A DNA stretch of 64,000 nucleotides from an uncultured Clostridia bacterium (GCA_934130935.1 CAKOYQ010000002.1:66676-130675), one strand, 5' to 3'; numbered from the stretch's first letter, positions 8,580-19,142 are shown. Notes: a model not told the origin generated them from the letters alone. Translations and numbers: made by a program.

Positions 8580-9020
8580 TTATTCTTCCGTTGTTTCTTC
8601 ATTTTCTTCATGGTTACTTTCTTCTCTTTCTGTTTTTACTCCCTGAACATGAACATTTACTTCTGCAACTTTTAAACCTGTCATATTTTCTACAGATTTT
8701 TTTACTCTGTTCTGTATTTCAAATGCTACATCTGGAATTCTTGAACCATATTCTACTATAATATTAACATCTATTTTTACTTCTTTTTCATCTGTATCTA
8801 CCTTTATTCCTTTTGATAGATTTTTCTTTCCACTTAGAACTTCTGATATTCCTCCTGCAAATCCACCAGCCATACTTGCTACTCCTTGTACTTCTGATAC
8901 AGCAACACCTGCTATTACAGCAACAACATCATTTGAAATTTTTATTCCATCATTTAGTCCATCTGAATTTTCTTCGATTTCTAATATTTCTTCTTTTTTC
9001 TCTTCTTGACTTTCTTCCAT
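8580..9020 (-). CDS. Asp23/Gls24 family envelope stress protein
   Basis: A 146-residue protein with the Asp23 core: ISNDVVAVIAGVAVSEVQGVASMAGGFAGGI, KGIKVDTDEKEVKIDVNIIVEYG and VAEVNVHVQGV. Both ends are strongly acidic (Glu-rich). Asp23 proteins form membrane-near arrays linked to cell-envelope stress and are recruited by AmaP, encoded 42 bases downstream. Strong AAAGGAGG at the start. Confidence 0.92.
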   Translation of the reverse strand: MEESQEEKKEEILEIEENSDGLNDGIKISNDVVAVIAGVAVSEVQGVASMAGGFAGGISEVLSGKKNLSKGIKVDTDEKEVKIDVNIIVEYGSRIPDVAFEIQNRVKKSVENMTGLKVAEVNVHVQGVKTEREESNHEENEETTEE

Positions 9021-9133
9021 ATTTTTATCCTCCTTTAGATAAATTTTTTCCTTTTATAGTATATCAATTTTTAGTTAATTTTACAACAGTTTTTATTAAT
9101 ATTTTCTTAATATTAAAATTCAGTATTAATTTC

Positions 9134-10429
9134 TCAATTAATTTTTAGTTCAAGTATTTTGCCCAAAATTTCTTCTCTAGTACCAATAAACTTTTCTCCT
9201 GTTGCATTGTCTTCAAGTTCAAGTTTGTCATTATCTATTTTATCACCAATTACTAACATATATGGTGTTCCTAATATTTTTGTATCTTTAATCTTAGCAC
9301 CCATTGTAATATTTTCTCTATCATCCAATATTACTCCCAGTGCCTTTAATGTTGGGCTATTATATAATTCTTCTGCAATTTTTACTTTCTCTGAATTTTC
9401 CATTTTTGGTATTATTTGAACCATATATGGAGCGATTCTATTAGGTAATACAAAGCCACATGGCTCTCCTTTTGTATTTTTTACAACACATTGTTCATAT
9501 AAAGCCGCTAGTGTTCTGCTTACACCAATTCCATAGCATCCCATATAATACAATGACTCTTTTCCTTCTTGGTTTATATACTTCCCATTCATCATTTCCG
9601 AATATCTTGTTTCTAATTGGAATATATGACCTAATTCCATTGTTCGTATTTCTTTAAAATTAGATATATCTTCTATTCCATATTCTTCTTTAAGATATTC
9701 TTTATAGTCTTCTCTTTCTAGTATTTCTGTATTTAAGCCTATTCCTGTATTCTCATCATATAAAATTTTATCTTCTCCTTGTTCTGAAATTAACATGAAT
9801 TCCTCTGATTTTTTTCCTCCCATAGCACCATTATCTGCAACTATAGGAATTACTTTTAATCCTATCTCTTCAAATATTTCTAAAAATGCTGTTCTAACAT
9901 TTTTATATGACTTTTCCATTCCTTCTACATCTTTATCAAAACTATATGCATCTAACATTGAAAATGTCTTTCCTCTTAATAAATAACCTCTTGTTCTTAT
10001 TTCATTTCTACATTTTTCTCCAATCTGATAAAATGTTGTTGGTAAATTTTTATATGATTTTAGTTTTTCTCTTGCAAACTCTAACATCGCCTCTTCTCCT
10101 GTAGGTGCTAAACAAAATATTCCTTTATTTGATTCTGTTATTAACATTGTCCCATCTTGTACATATTGGTCATATCTTCCAGAGTTTTTCCAAATTGTAT
10201 CTGGTTGTAATGTAGGTAGCAATACCTCTATACATCCATATTTATTTAAGGTATTTACTATTATCTGTTCTATTTTTCTTCTTACTAATAATGGTATTGT
10301 ATTATATGCAAATATGCCAGCACCATATTGTACTAATTGTCCTGTCTGTAATAATATACTTTGTCCTGGATACATATCATCCAAATTATTTAATTTTATT
10401 GTTCCCATTCCTGTTTGTGATAATCTCAT
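9134..10429 (-). CDS. proS: proline--tRNA ligase, short form lacking the editing insertion
   Basis: A 431-residue class II synthetase that charges tRNA-Pro. Motif 2 (EKCRNEIRTRGYLLRGKTF), SMLDAYSFD, motif 3 region (GCYGIGVSRTLAAL) and an anticodon-binding domain at the C-terminus (ILDDRENITMGAKIKD) are present. The family's usual bacterial form is about 565 residues with an insertion domain of roughly 180 residues that deacylates Ala-tRNA-Pro; here only some 50 residues separate the conserved FMLISEQGED and ELGHIFQLETRY, so the editing domain is absent. A free-standing editing protein is encoded at 19986-20528. The second ATG (10429) is eight bases from AGGAGG and is preferred to 10435. Confidence 0.95.
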   Translation of the reverse strand: MRLSQTGMGTIKLNNLDDMYPGQSILLQTGQLVQYGAGIFAYNTIPLLVRRKIEQIIVNTLNKYGCIEVLLPTLQPDTIWKNSGRYDQYVQDGTMLITESNKGIFCLAPTGEEAMLEFAREKLKSYKNLPTTFYQIGEKCRNEIRTRGYLLRGKTFSMLDAYSFDKDVEGMEKSYKNVRTAFLEIFEEIGLKVIPIVADNGAMGGKKSEEFMLISEQGEDKILYDENTGIGLNTEILEREDYKEYLKEEYGIEDISNFKEIRTMELGHIFQLETRYSEMMNGKYINQEGKESLYYMGCYGIGVSRTLAALYEQCVVKNTKGEPCGFVLPNRIAPYMVQIIPKMENSEKVKIAEELYNSPTLKALGVILDDRENITMGAKIKDTKILGTPYMLVIGDKIDNDKLELEDNATGEKFIGTREEILGKILELKIN

Positions 10430-10489
10430 TTTCATTTCCTCCTATTTCTTTAAATAGAGACTATATTTCTATTTTTAAATGTTATTCTT

Positions 10490-11083
10490 TTAATTTTGGT
10501 TTAGTTCATGTTCTTCCCTTGCGGGCATAGGAGCCTCTATTAACTCATCTATTACAATTTGTCTATTTGCATCAAGTTTATACTTAGGCAATTCTGGTAA
10601 ATCAGATAATGATTCATAACCGAACATTTTTAAAAATTCTAATGTTGTTTTATAAGTTGTTGGTTTCCCAGGTAAATCTGCTTTTCCAGCATCTTCAATT
10701 AGCCCATAGTCTAATAACTTATATATTGTTCCATCACTGTTAACTCCCCTTATTGCTTCTATTTCTGCTCTTGTTGTTCTTTGGTTATATGCAATTATTG
10801 CAAGTGTTTCTAGTGCTGCTGTTGATAAGTTTGGCTTTGCCCTTTTGTCTAAAATAGGGACTATGTATTCGTAATACTCTTTTTTAGTACATAATTGATA
10901 TCCATTTTCTACTTTGATTATTTCAATCCCTCTCATATCATAATCTTTTCTTATAGTGTCCATTAATTCTTCTAACTGTTTTTTATCTATTTCCAATGCT
11001 ATCATTAACTCTTCTTGACTTACAACTCTACCTGCTGCAAACAATATCGCTTCTATTATTGCTTTCATTTTTTGTATTTCCAT
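10490..11083 (-). CDS. scpB: segregation and condensation protein B
   Basis: A 197-residue ScpB, a winged-helix protein that bridges the Smc-ScpA condensin. Recognisable are the start KAIIEAILFAAGRVVSQEEL, LSTAALETLAIIAYNQRTTRAEIEAIRGVNSDG and LLDYGLIEDAGK. ScpA, its usual upstream neighbour, is not adjacent here. The ribosome site is weak (GTGAG). The C-terminal tail is acidic and unstructured. Confidence 0.95.
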   Translation of the reverse strand: MEIQKMKAIIEAILFAAGRVVSQEELMIALEIDKKQLEELMDTIRKDYDMRGIEIIKVENGYQLCTKKEYYEYIVPILDKRAKPNLSTAALETLAIIAYNQRTTRAEIEAIRGVNSDGTIYKLLDYGLIEDAGKADLPGKPTTYKTTLEFLKMFGYESLSDLPELPKYKLDANRQIVIDELIEAPMPAREEHELNQN

Positions 11084-11221
11084 AATTTTCTCACTTTTCC
11101 TCGATTTAATGTTTTTATTCTCTCACATTTCATACTTTATGTCAAGGTTTTGAGGACATTTGACAGGAAAAACATGACTTTTTTACCTCTTTTTTTTATC
11201 TAAAATTGTAACTTAAATGAA

Positions 11222-11265
11222 AAAGGAACACCTTTAAACAGTTTTTATACTGTTGGTGTTCCTTT
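11222..11265 (-). terminator. terminator after the Big_2/peptidase gene
   Basis: An 11-base-pair stem (AAAGGAACACC with GGTGTTCCTTT) enclosing a smaller inner hairpin (AACAG/CTGTT). It lies just beyond the stop of the gene at 11282 and is followed on the minus strand by T-rich sequence. Confidence 0.8.
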
Positions 11266-11281
11266 ATAATGTATTTCATGC

Positions 11282-12841
11282 TTATTTTACTTTGCTAAAG
11301 TCTATTCTAATTATTTTTTTAATTACCTTTTTACTTGTTTTAGAATAAGAACTTCTTTTACGATTTTGTATTTTTTTAAATTTACTTCCAACTCTCTTAT
11401 TTTCTGTAGCACTAGGTCCTGCATCATCCCAAATTAGTGAACCATCTGAATCTTGTCCAACAAATATATTTACATGTTTTGCATAGCAACATATGTCACC
11501 TGGTTGTAATTTGTCATAATAATCTTTCAATCTCTTATTTACAGTTATTACATTAGCATATTTCTTTAAATTTTTACTTGTTGTATTCCTTTTTGCAGTT
11601 GATTTAAATACCATATTTCCATTACTATTACTATAAAAACTTTGTCCTTCTTTTAGAATACCATACTCTTGTAAACAATATGAAACATATTCTGCACAAT
11701 TACATCTATAATTTTTATTTTTCATTGCTGCTTGATAGCTTTGTGGATTGCTCTTATAATTATAATATCTAAATTTACCATTTAGTTTTTTTGCCATATC
11801 TTCACAAGTTTTTAACCATTCTTCAGCATCACTTTTTATTTCTAATTCTACTTTACTTACTGTTACTTTACACGTAGTAGTTTTTCCATTTACCGCTGTT
11901 GCGGTTATTACTGCTGTTCCATTAGATATAGCTTTTACTTTTCCATTTTTATCTACTGTTGCAACTTTTGTGTTTGATGAGCTCCATGTCACTGTTTTAT
12001 TAGTTGCATTTTCAGGTTGCACTGTCGCTGTTAATTTCTGCTCATCTTTTTCTTTCATGTCTAATTTTGTTTTATTTATTTTTACTCCAGTTACTTCTAT
12101 CTCTTTTGTTTCTTCTCTTGGTTTTGAGTTAGAATTTAACTTGAATGATATGGTTCTTGTAGCTTTTACTTCATATCTATCTTCTGTTATAATTTTTAAT
12201 TTGTATCGGCCATTTACTGCTTTGTATTTACTAATATTTATTTGTACTGTAGCATCTCCTTTTTTCAAATTAGTAAAATAATCAATTTGTTTATTATTAT
12301 TATTTAAATCTAGTATTTTAGCATACTTACTTCCCCCTGCATCTCTTACAATAAAAGACATTTTATTTCCGCTAACATTAAATCCTTTTACTCTTGGCGC
12401 ATCATCTATAGCATAATATTTAATTTTCTTTTTGTTTACTGTTTTTGTTCTTGCAGAAACTCTAAATCTAGAATACTGAATATTTCCACTACCATCTGTA
12501 ATTTTTATATAAAAGCATTTTGTTTTTCCTTTTAACAAATTCTTATGTGATAATGTATAAATATGCATCTTGTTATCGCTAGTATTAGAACTAGAGAAAT
12601 TAATTTTTTTTGCATTTTTCCATTCAGAATTTACACTATAAAGTCTTACTGAATTAATCCCGTTTCCATCTTTAATTGTTACTGTAACATCTGCAAATTT
12701 ATCAGAATCTACAGTAAAAGATTTCCTTGGAGCATTATTAAGTGATAATTCATTGTTTGCATAACTATAATTAGAAAAAGCAAGTACAAACAACATTAGG
12801 ATACTTATTTTAATAATTATTTTTTTATAAATATTTTTCAT
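11282..12841 (-). CDS. secreted protein with Ig-like Big_2 domain and C-terminal cysteine amidase/peptidase-like domain
   Basis: A protein of about 519 residues. The signal peptide (residues 1-28, hydrophobic run ISILMLFVLAFS) is followed by beta-rich repeats (30-240), a Big_2 domain (about 247-330, with the hallmark VTWSSSNTKVATVDKNGKV) and a C-terminal domain with CNCAEYVSYCL and AKHVNIFVGQ, which looks like the Cys and His of an NlpC/P60 or CHAP-type enzyme cutting peptidoglycan peptides. No sortase motif or membrane tail is seen, so it may be held by wall binding or released. The ATG at 12841 is eight bases after GGAGG; a frame opening at 12865 would run through that ribosome site. Terminator at 11222-11265. 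Confidence 0.8.
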   Translation of the reverse strand: MKNIYKKIIIKISILMLFVLAFSNYSYANNELSLNNAPRKSFTVDSDKFADVTVTIKDGNGINSVRLYSVNSEWKNAKKINFSSSNTSDNKMHIYTLSHKNLLKGKTKCFYIKITDGSGNIQYSRFRVSARTKTVNKKKIKYYAIDDAPRVKGFNVSGNKMSFIVRDAGGSKYAKILDLNNNNKQIDYFTNLKKGDATVQINISKYKAVNGRYKLKIITEDRYEVKATRTISFKLNSNSKPREETKEIEVTGVKINKTKLDMKEKDEQKLTATVQPENATNKTVTWSSSNTKVATVDKNGKVKAISNGTAVITATAVNGKTTTCKVTVSKVELEIKSDAEEWLKTCEDMAKKLNGKFRYYNYKSNPQSYQAAMKNKNYRCNCAEYVSYCLQEYGILKEGQSFYSNSNGNMVFKSTAKRNTTSKNLKKYANVITVNKRLKDYYDKLQPGDICCYAKHVNIFVGQDSDGSLIWDDAGPSATENKRVGSKFKKIQNRKRSSYSKTSKKVIKKIIRIDFSKVK

Positions 12842-12941
12842 TATTATCACCCTCCTTCTATTCATATCTATTATACCATAATTTTACATAACATGCAAGT
12901 TTTTACTTGTAAAACCTTGATTTGTATGCTCTATGATAAGC

Positions 12942-12990
12942 AAAACACTATTTTATGGTAACTTTTTTCACCATAAAATAGTGCTTTTGT
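12942..12990 (-). terminator. terminator after mutS
   Basis: A 14-base-pair perfect stem (CACTATTTTATGGT at 946-959 with its complement at 970-983) and ten-base loop, just downstream of the mutS stop on the minus strand, flanked by A/T runs. Confidence 0.85.
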
Positions 12991-13000
12991 CTGTATATTT

Positions 13001-15640
13001 TTATTTCATTTTTTCTTTAATCTTAACCAAAGTATTAAGGGCATCTATAGGAGTAAGTTCATTCAAATCAACCTTATCAATTTCATGTGCAATCTCAGCC
13101 AATTTAAAATTAAACATATCAAATTGACCTTCAACAACCTTTTTATTCTCCTTTTCCTGTTTCTTGCCAGAAAACATACTCTTTCTTTCCAAACTTGTTA
13201 GGATTTCATCAGCTCTTTTAGTAACAACCTTTGGAACACCTGCAAGACGAGCAACGTGGATACCATAACTTTCATCTGTTCCACCTTCAACTATTTTTCT
13301 TAGAAAAATAATATCTTCGCCTTTTTCTTTTACTGCAATGGAATAGTTTTTTATACCTTCTTGCTTGTCTGCAAGTTCTATCAATTCATGATAATGTGTA
13401 GCAAATAATGTTTTAGCACCACATTTTTCTTTATTTGCAATATATTCTGCAACAGCCCATGCAATAGAAAGTCCATCATATGTTGAAGTTCCTCTTCCTA
13501 TTTCATCTAATATAACCAAACTGTTTTCTGTTGCCTCTTTTAGAATAGTTGCAACTTCCATCATTTCTACCATAAACGTACTTTGTCCCATGCTTAAATC
13601 ATCAGATGCACCAACTCTTGTAAAGATTTTATCAACTACTCCAATTTGTGCTTCTGTTGCTGGTACAAAGCTTCCAACTTGTGCCATTAATGTAATTAAT
13701 GCTACTTGTCTCATATATGTAGATTTACCTGCCATATTAGGTCCAGTAATTATAGCTAATCTATCTCCATCTTTATCAAGATATGTATCATTTGGAACAA
13801 AATTTCCGTTTCCTATCATTTTCTCAATTACAGGGTGTCTTCCTTCTTTAATATTGATAATTCCATCATCTTTTACAACAGGCATGCAATAATTCATATC
13901 TTCTGCAACTTGTGCAAATGAAGATAACACATCTAATGTTGACACTATATTTGCAGTTTTCTGCAATCTTTTTATATTTTTAGCAATTTCTGTTCTTATT
14001 TCTACAAATGCATTATATTCAAGATTTACTACCTTTTCTTCAGCACCTAAAATTTGATTTTCGATTGTTTTTAGTTCTTCTGTTATGTATCTTTCTCCAG
14101 TTGTTAGTGTTTGTTTTCTGATAAATCTTTCTGGTACTTGAGATACAAATGATTTTGAAACTTCTATATAATATCCAAATACTTTGTTGTATCCGACTTT
14201 TAAAGTTTTAATTCCAGTCTTTTCTTTCTCATCTGCTTCCAGTTTTGCAAGCCAAGTTTTTCCTTCTGTTGAAGCTCTTTTTAATGTATCTATTTCTTCA
14301 TCATATCCTAGCTTGATTATTCCACCGTCTTTTATTGTCATAGGTGGATCTTCTATAATTGATTTTTCTATTAATGCAAATACATCTTTTAATTCATCCA
14401 GGTTTTCATATAACTCTTTTAATTTATGTGATTGGCACATTTCCAAAACACTTTTTACTTCTGGTAATCTTTCTAGTGAATTTTTTAATGTTATCATGTC
14501 TCTTGCATTTGCATTGCCATATGTCATTTTGCCTGCAAGACGTTCTATATCATATACTTTTTTTAGAGTATCTGTAATTTCTCCTCTAAGCATCATATTA
14601 TCTTTTAATTCTTTTACAGCGTCTAGCCTTTCTTGAATATCTTTAACCTCTAAAAGCGGATCATTTAACCATCTTCTTAATAAACGTCCTCCCATTGATG
14701 TTGATGTTTTGTCTAATACCCAAAGCAAAGTTCCTTTTTTGCTTTTATCTCTCATCTTTTCTGTTATTTCTAAATTTCTTCTTGCATTTATGTCTAATGC
14801 CATATATTTTGATAAATTGTAAATTGTTATTGTATTTATGTGTTCCAAACTTGTCATTTGAGTTTCGTTTAAGTATTCTAACAATGCATTTATTGATTTT
14901 ACAGCTAGTGACTTTTCTTTTAGATTTGTTACTTCTTTTTTATTTTCAATTATATTATAATCTAATGCTAGATCTCCCACATCATCTGTAAAAAATTTAT
15001 CACTAAATCTGCTCATATAAATTGAAAATCTCTCGCGAATTTTATTCATTTCTTCTTGACATTCAAACATCATTGAATTTGCAATTATTTCTGATGGTGC
15101 AAATCTTGCTATTTCATCTAATAATAATGCAAAATTGTTCTCGCTTTTGATTTCACTACTATAAAATTCTCCTGTTGAGATATCACATACACTTATTCCA
15201 AAATAAATTCCACTTTTGCAAATACTCATTATATAATTGTTTTTCTTTTCTTCTAGCAAATTACTTTCTACTATTGTTCCAGGAGTAAGTATTCTTATTA
15301 CTCCTCTTTTTACAAGGCCTTTAGTGGTTTTAGGGTCTTCTAACTGCTCACAAATAGCAACTTTATATCCCTTTTCTATTAATTTCTCTGCATACACTTC
15401 TGCTGCATGATGTGGAATTCCTGCCATTGGTGCTCTTTCTGGTAATCCACAGTCTTTTCCTGTTAATGTTATTTCTAGTTCTCTTGCAGCTATTAGTGCA
15501 TCTTCAAAAAACATTTCGTAGAAATCGCCTAATCTGTAAAATAATATGCAATCTTTATTTGCTTCTTTTGTTTCTATATATTTTTGCATCATTGGTGATA
15601 TTACTGATCTATCTTCTATTTCTGCTATTGTTTGTGCCAT
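13001..15640 (-). CDS. mutS: DNA mismatch repair protein MutS
   Basis: An 879-residue MutS. The mismatch-sensing FYEMFFEDA (with the Phe and Glu that contact the mispair) is near residue 42; the ATPase has GPNMAGKSTYMRQ (Walker A), DDLSMGQSTFMVEM, LVILDEIGRGTSTYDG (Walker B) and FATHYHEL. Length is normal for MutS1. Its stop lies in a short gap before the terminator at 12942, and its start follows the miaB stop by one base, so the two are cotranscribed; miaB-mutS is a usual clostridial order. MutL is not adjacent. Confidence 0.98.
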   Translation of the reverse strand: MAQTIAEIEDRSVISPMMQKYIETKEANKDCILFYRLGDFYEMFFEDALIAARELEITLTGKDCGLPERAPMAGIPHHAAEVYAEKLIEKGYKVAICEQLEDPKTTKGLVKRGVIRILTPGTIVESNLLEEKKNNYIMSICKSGIYFGISVCDISTGEFYSSEIKSENNFALLLDEIARFAPSEIIANSMMFECQEEMNKIRERFSIYMSRFSDKFFTDDVGDLALDYNIIENKKEVTNLKEKSLAVKSINALLEYLNETQMTSLEHINTITIYNLSKYMALDINARRNLEITEKMRDKSKKGTLLWVLDKTSTSMGGRLLRRWLNDPLLEVKDIQERLDAVKELKDNMMLRGEITDTLKKVYDIERLAGKMTYGNANARDMITLKNSLERLPEVKSVLEMCQSHKLKELYENLDELKDVFALIEKSIIEDPPMTIKDGGIIKLGYDEEIDTLKRASTEGKTWLAKLEADEKEKTGIKTLKVGYNKVFGYYIEVSKSFVSQVPERFIRKQTLTTGERYITEELKTIENQILGAEEKVVNLEYNAFVEIRTEIAKNIKRLQKTANIVSTLDVLSSFAQVAEDMNYCMPVVKDDGIINIKEGRHPVIEKMIGNGNFVPNDTYLDKDGDRLAIITGPNMAGKSTYMRQVALITLMAQVGSFVPATEAQIGVVDKIFTRVGASDDLSMGQSTFMVEMMEVATILKEATENSLVILDEIGRGTSTYDGLSIAWAVAEYIANKEKCGAKTLFATHYHELIELADKQEGIKNYSIAVKEKGEDIIFLRKIVEGGTDESYGIHVARLAGVPKVVTKRADEILTSLERKSMFSGKKQEKENKKVVEGQFDMFNFKLAEIAHEIDKVDLNELTPIDALNTLVKIKEKMK

Positions 15641-15641
15641 T

Positions 15642-17012
15642 TTATATTTCTCCTTTTAAATACCACATATGTTCTGAAACTATTTTTAAATCTATAATCT
15701 TATCTTTTAGCTCTGGACTTCCTTCAAAAATTACTACTTTGTTGCTATCTGTTCTTCCTGTTAAAAAATCAGGATTATTTTTGCTTGTTCCTTCTACTAA
15801 TACTTTTTGAATTGTTCCTATATATTTTTGATTATTTTCTGCAATTTGACTTTCTACCAGTTCTTTTAATCTGTCAAATCTCTTATGTTTGATATCTTCC
15901 GGAATTTGATTTTCCATTTTGTCCCCTGGCGTTCCAACTCTTCTTGAATATATAAACATATATACTTGTTCAAAACATACCTTTCTTACAACATCTAATG
16001 TGTCTTCAAAATCCTCTTCTGTTTCTCCTGCAAATCCTACTATTATATCTGTTGAAAGTGTTAAGTTTGGTATTCTCTTTTTCATTTTTTCTACTAATTC
16101 TAAGTATTGTTCTTTTGTATATTTTCTGTTCATTAATTTTAATACATTTGTGCTTCCTGATTGAAGTGGCAAATGTACTAATTTGCAAACCTTTTCACAT
16201 TCTGCAATTACATCTATTACATCATCTGTAAAGTCCTTTGGATGTGGAGATACAAATCTAATTCTTTCTATTCCGTCAATTTTATTTATTGCTCTTAATA
16301 GAGTTGCAAATGAATTTATCCCTTTATATTCTTTGCCTTCTTCTTTCCATTCTTCTGCTCTTAAATATGAATTTACATTTTGACCTAATAGTGTAATTTC
16401 TTTGTATCCCTCTTTTGCAAGTTCTTCTACTTCTGCTAATATATCTTTTGGATGTCTACTTCTTTCTCTTCCACGTACATATGGCACTATACAATATGTA
16501 CAGAAGTTGTTACACCCATACATTATTGTTACAGATGCTTTTATATTGCTTGTTCTTTTTATTGGAAGCCCCTCATATACCTCTCCATCTATATCCAATA
16601 TATCTTGTTGTTTCTTTTTAGTTTTTAATACTCTATATAAATCCTCTGGAAAGTTTTGCAATGTATGAGTTCCAAATATAATGTCTGTATATGAATAACT
16701 TTCATGTATTTTATCTGTTATATGCTTTTCCTGCATCATACATCCACCTATCGCTATTATTGTTCCTCTTGTTTCTTTTACTCTTTTTAGTTCTCCTAAT
16801 TTTCCAAATAACTTGTCTTCTGCATTTTCTCTTACACAACAAGTATTAAATATTACTAAATCCGCTTCTTTGTAATCATCTGTTGGCTGGTATCCCATTT
16901 CTTCTACCATTCCACATAATTTTTCTGAATCATTTTCATTCAACTGACATCCCATTGTTAATATGTAGTATTTTAAGTTCTTTCCTTTATTTATTTCTTT
17001 TACTTTTTCCAT
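15642..17012 (-). CDS. miaB: tRNA-2-methylthio-N6-dimethylallyladenosine synthase
   Basis: A 456-residue radical-SAM methylthiotransferase that adds a methylthio group to i6A37 of tRNAs reading UNN codons. The N-terminal cluster cysteines are in LTMGCQLNENDSE, FNTCCVRENAE and GGCMMQE; the radical-SAM motif is CNNFCTYC; a TRAM domain closes the protein (VLVEGTSKNNPDFLTGRT). Unlike its relative mtaB in this window (36246-37650), it is intact. Start ATG at 17012. Confidence 0.97.
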   Translation of the reverse strand: MEKVKEINKGKNLKYYILTMGCQLNENDSEKLCGMVEEMGYQPTDDYKEADLVIFNTCCVRENAEDKLFGKLGELKRVKETRGTIIAIGGCMMQEKHITDKIHESYSYTDIIFGTHTLQNFPEDLYRVLKTKKKQQDILDIDGEVYEGLPIKRTSNIKASVTIMYGCNNFCTYCIVPYVRGRERSRHPKDILAEVEELAKEGYKEITLLGQNVNSYLRAEEWKEEGKEYKGINSFATLLRAINKIDGIERIRFVSPHPKDFTDDVIDVIAECEKVCKLVHLPLQSGSTNVLKLMNRKYTKEQYLELVEKMKKRIPNLTLSTDIIVGFAGETEEDFEDTLDVVRKVCFEQVYMFIYSRRVGTPGDKMENQIPEDIKHKRFDRLKELVESQIAENNQKYIGTIQKVLVEGTSKNNPDFLTGRTDSNKVVIFEGSPELKDKIIDLKIVSEHMWYLKGEI

Positions 17013-17044
17013 TTTTATACCTTCCCTGAAATTTAAAATCTCTA

Positions 17045-19093
17045 CTATTTTATGTTTGTTTCTTTAACCGTCTTTTGATTAATTTTCTCTTCTAATTTTT
17101 TTATTTCTATATTTTGGTCTCTTGCTTCTTTAAATTCTTTTCTCTTACGCTTTAATTGCTCCACTTTTTGTTCTCTTCTCAAAACTTTTAGTAACTCTTT
17201 TAATGAATGAATTTTGATTCCTTCGTTTTTCTCTTCTATTCTCTTATCTTTTTTTGTTCTTTTTGCAAGTCCTAAAGCACTTAATATTCCTATCATGCCG
17301 CAAAACTTTGATAATTCTTTTTCATCTATATTTTGCATATCTACTTTTATTATATAATTCCCCATTCTTTCTACTCTTAGCTCTCCTCCATAATACTGTC
17401 TTTCTGCTTCTATTGGTAGCATATATGCACTGAAAAATTCTTCTGAATCTTCAACTGGAACTAAGTAATATGGTTCAAGATTATAATCATCAAATGATAC
17501 TGATTGCTGTTCACCAATTAATCCATCTATATTTGTTAAGTCCACAAAATAATATTCATCACCAATTTGTACTAGATTCCATGTATGTGCATATCCTTCG
17601 CTTCTATATGCTTTAATATGTGCTTCATTAAATAGATTTTGTGCATATGTAGAATATCCTTGGCATACACCTTTTCCTTCTATTACACTATAATATAAGC
17701 TTTCTCCCCAACCTTTTTTTATATCCTCTGCTTTTCCTTCTACATTACCAGTTAAATCATAATCATATTCCATATGATTTACAATATACTCACTTAAAGC
17801 TTTAATTTTTTCCTCTTCACTCATATCTTCTGTTATGGTGTCTGAGACAATTTCTTCTATTTTATGTTTTACCTCTAAACTTCTCTCTGTAAAAGGATGT
17901 TGAATCCCATGTTCATTGCAATATTTTATTAACTCGTCTGAACACATTCCTGCATTATTTACTTCAAATCCCACTATTTTCTTTAAATTAGGTAATGATT
18001 TTACTGTTTCTAATAACATATCAGAACTAATACATTCTAAAAAACTTATATTTAGCATTTCTATATTAGTTCCATTAATTGCACTTATGTCTGATATAAT
18101 ACAGTTGTGACCATAAGCTAAACTACTATCATCTGATGAAAGTGGAGTAGAAATAAGGTCTATTCTTGCTTGAAAATCTTTATCAATTAATCTATTTATG
18201 TCATATCTATAAGGAGGTACCCCAAAAGCTAATTCCTTTAAATTTTTAAGTCCTTTTAATCCGTCTAAATCTGTTTCTTGAGAATCTCCAACAATAGATA
18301 CTCTTTCCAATTTAGGACAGGCTGTAAAATCAAATTTATCTATATAATCAACGCCAATTTGTCCATCAATAATAATATTTTTTACCGTATTAGAACATAT
18401 AGATATAGTTTCTTCATCTAGGAGAAAGAGCTTTGGTTCTACTAATATTAATGTTTCTAAGTTTGGCATTTCTATAAACTCATATTCCTCTAACTCTTCT
18501 CTATTCAGCCATATTTTTCTACATTCTGTATAATCTAAACCTCTACCATTATAGCTAATATCTTCAATTTCTCCTTTTTTATATTCATTAAAAACCGAAC
18601 AGTTATGAAGCTGTAATTCTAGTTTTTTATGTTGTTCATAATCATCTACTAGAGCCTCCCAAGCTGATTTATATCCTTTTTCCGCATAATCTTTATATTT
18701 TGTATTTACATTATATATATCATCAGTATATTTTAAATCATATATATATAAATTTTCCAATGTTATATCAGATATTTTTAAGTCATATAAAGTACCAGAT
18801 AGCTCGTTCCCATTTTCTAGTTTCACATTAACATCTGTTCCATCTATTGTAATATCTGAAATTAACTCATCATCTTCTGCGTTTAAACTAAGATTATGTG
18901 TTTCAAATCCCTCTTTTAGTTTTTGTTCACATTCTTTAAATTTTTCAACTTCTATTTGCGTGTCTACATTACTCGTCTTTTGGGTTTCAATGTTTTTGTA
19001 ACCTTGAATTTCTCTATTACGCCCCGATAAATTAAAAGCTAATAATCCTGCCGCGATTAATGTTTTTATTTTTATTTTCCCCTCATATTTCAT
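17045..19093 (-). CDS. secreted transglutaminase-like protein
   Basis: About 682 residues from the ATG at 19093 (an AGAGGAAA lies about 11 bases upstream; a TTG start ten codons earlier is possible). A short hydrophobic signal segment (IKTLIAAGLLAFNLSG) is followed by a region with leucine-rich, internalin-like spacing (residues 200-390; LETLILVEPKLFLLDE, LERVSIVGDS, LKELAFGV) and then a transglutaminase core: Cys in GKGVCQGYSTYAQNLF, His in GYAHTWNLVQIG and Asp in YYFVDLTN. A weakly hydrophobic segment and a long Lys/Glu-rich helix end it. The substrate is unknown; such proteins may cross-link or cleave at the cell surface. Confidence 0.75.
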   Translation of the reverse strand: MKYEGKIKIKTLIAAGLLAFNLSGRNREIQGYKNIETQKTSNVDTQIEVEKFKECEQKLKEGFETHNLSLNAEDDELISDITIDGTDVNVKLENGNELSGTLYDLKISDITLENLYIYDLKYTDDIYNVNTKYKDYAEKGYKSAWEALVDDYEQHKKLELQLHNCSVFNEYKKGEIEDISYNGRGLDYTECRKIWLNREELEEYEFIEMPNLETLILVEPKLFLLDEETISICSNTVKNIIIDGQIGVDYIDKFDFTACPKLERVSIVGDSQETDLDGLKGLKNLKELAFGVPPYRYDINRLIDKDFQARIDLISTPLSSDDSSLAYGHNCIISDISAINGTNIEMLNISFLECISSDMLLETVKSLPNLKKIVGFEVNNAGMCSDELIKYCNEHGIQHPFTERSLEVKHKIEEIVSDTITEDMSEEEKIKALSEYIVNHMEYDYDLTGNVEGKAEDIKKGWGESLYYSVIEGKGVCQGYSTYAQNLFNEAHIKAYRSEGYAHTWNLVQIGDEYYFVDLTNIDGLIGEQQSVSFDDYNLEPYYLVPVEDSEEFFSAYMLPIEAERQYYGGELRVERMGNYIIKVDMQNIDEKELSKFCGMIGILSALGLAKRTKKDKRIEEKNEGIKIHSLKELLKVLRREQKVEQLKRKRKEFKEARDQNIEIKKLEEKINQKTVKETNIK

Positions 19094-19142
19094 TGTTCTA
19101 TTTTTTCCTCTCTTCTTATGCAACTTTTTATTTTAAAAAAAA

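Noticed and set aside
11085..11220. Possible small gene or riboswitch upstream of scpB
   Set aside because: About 135 AT-rich bases with no sustained frame and no recognisable conserved structure beyond the terminator that follows.
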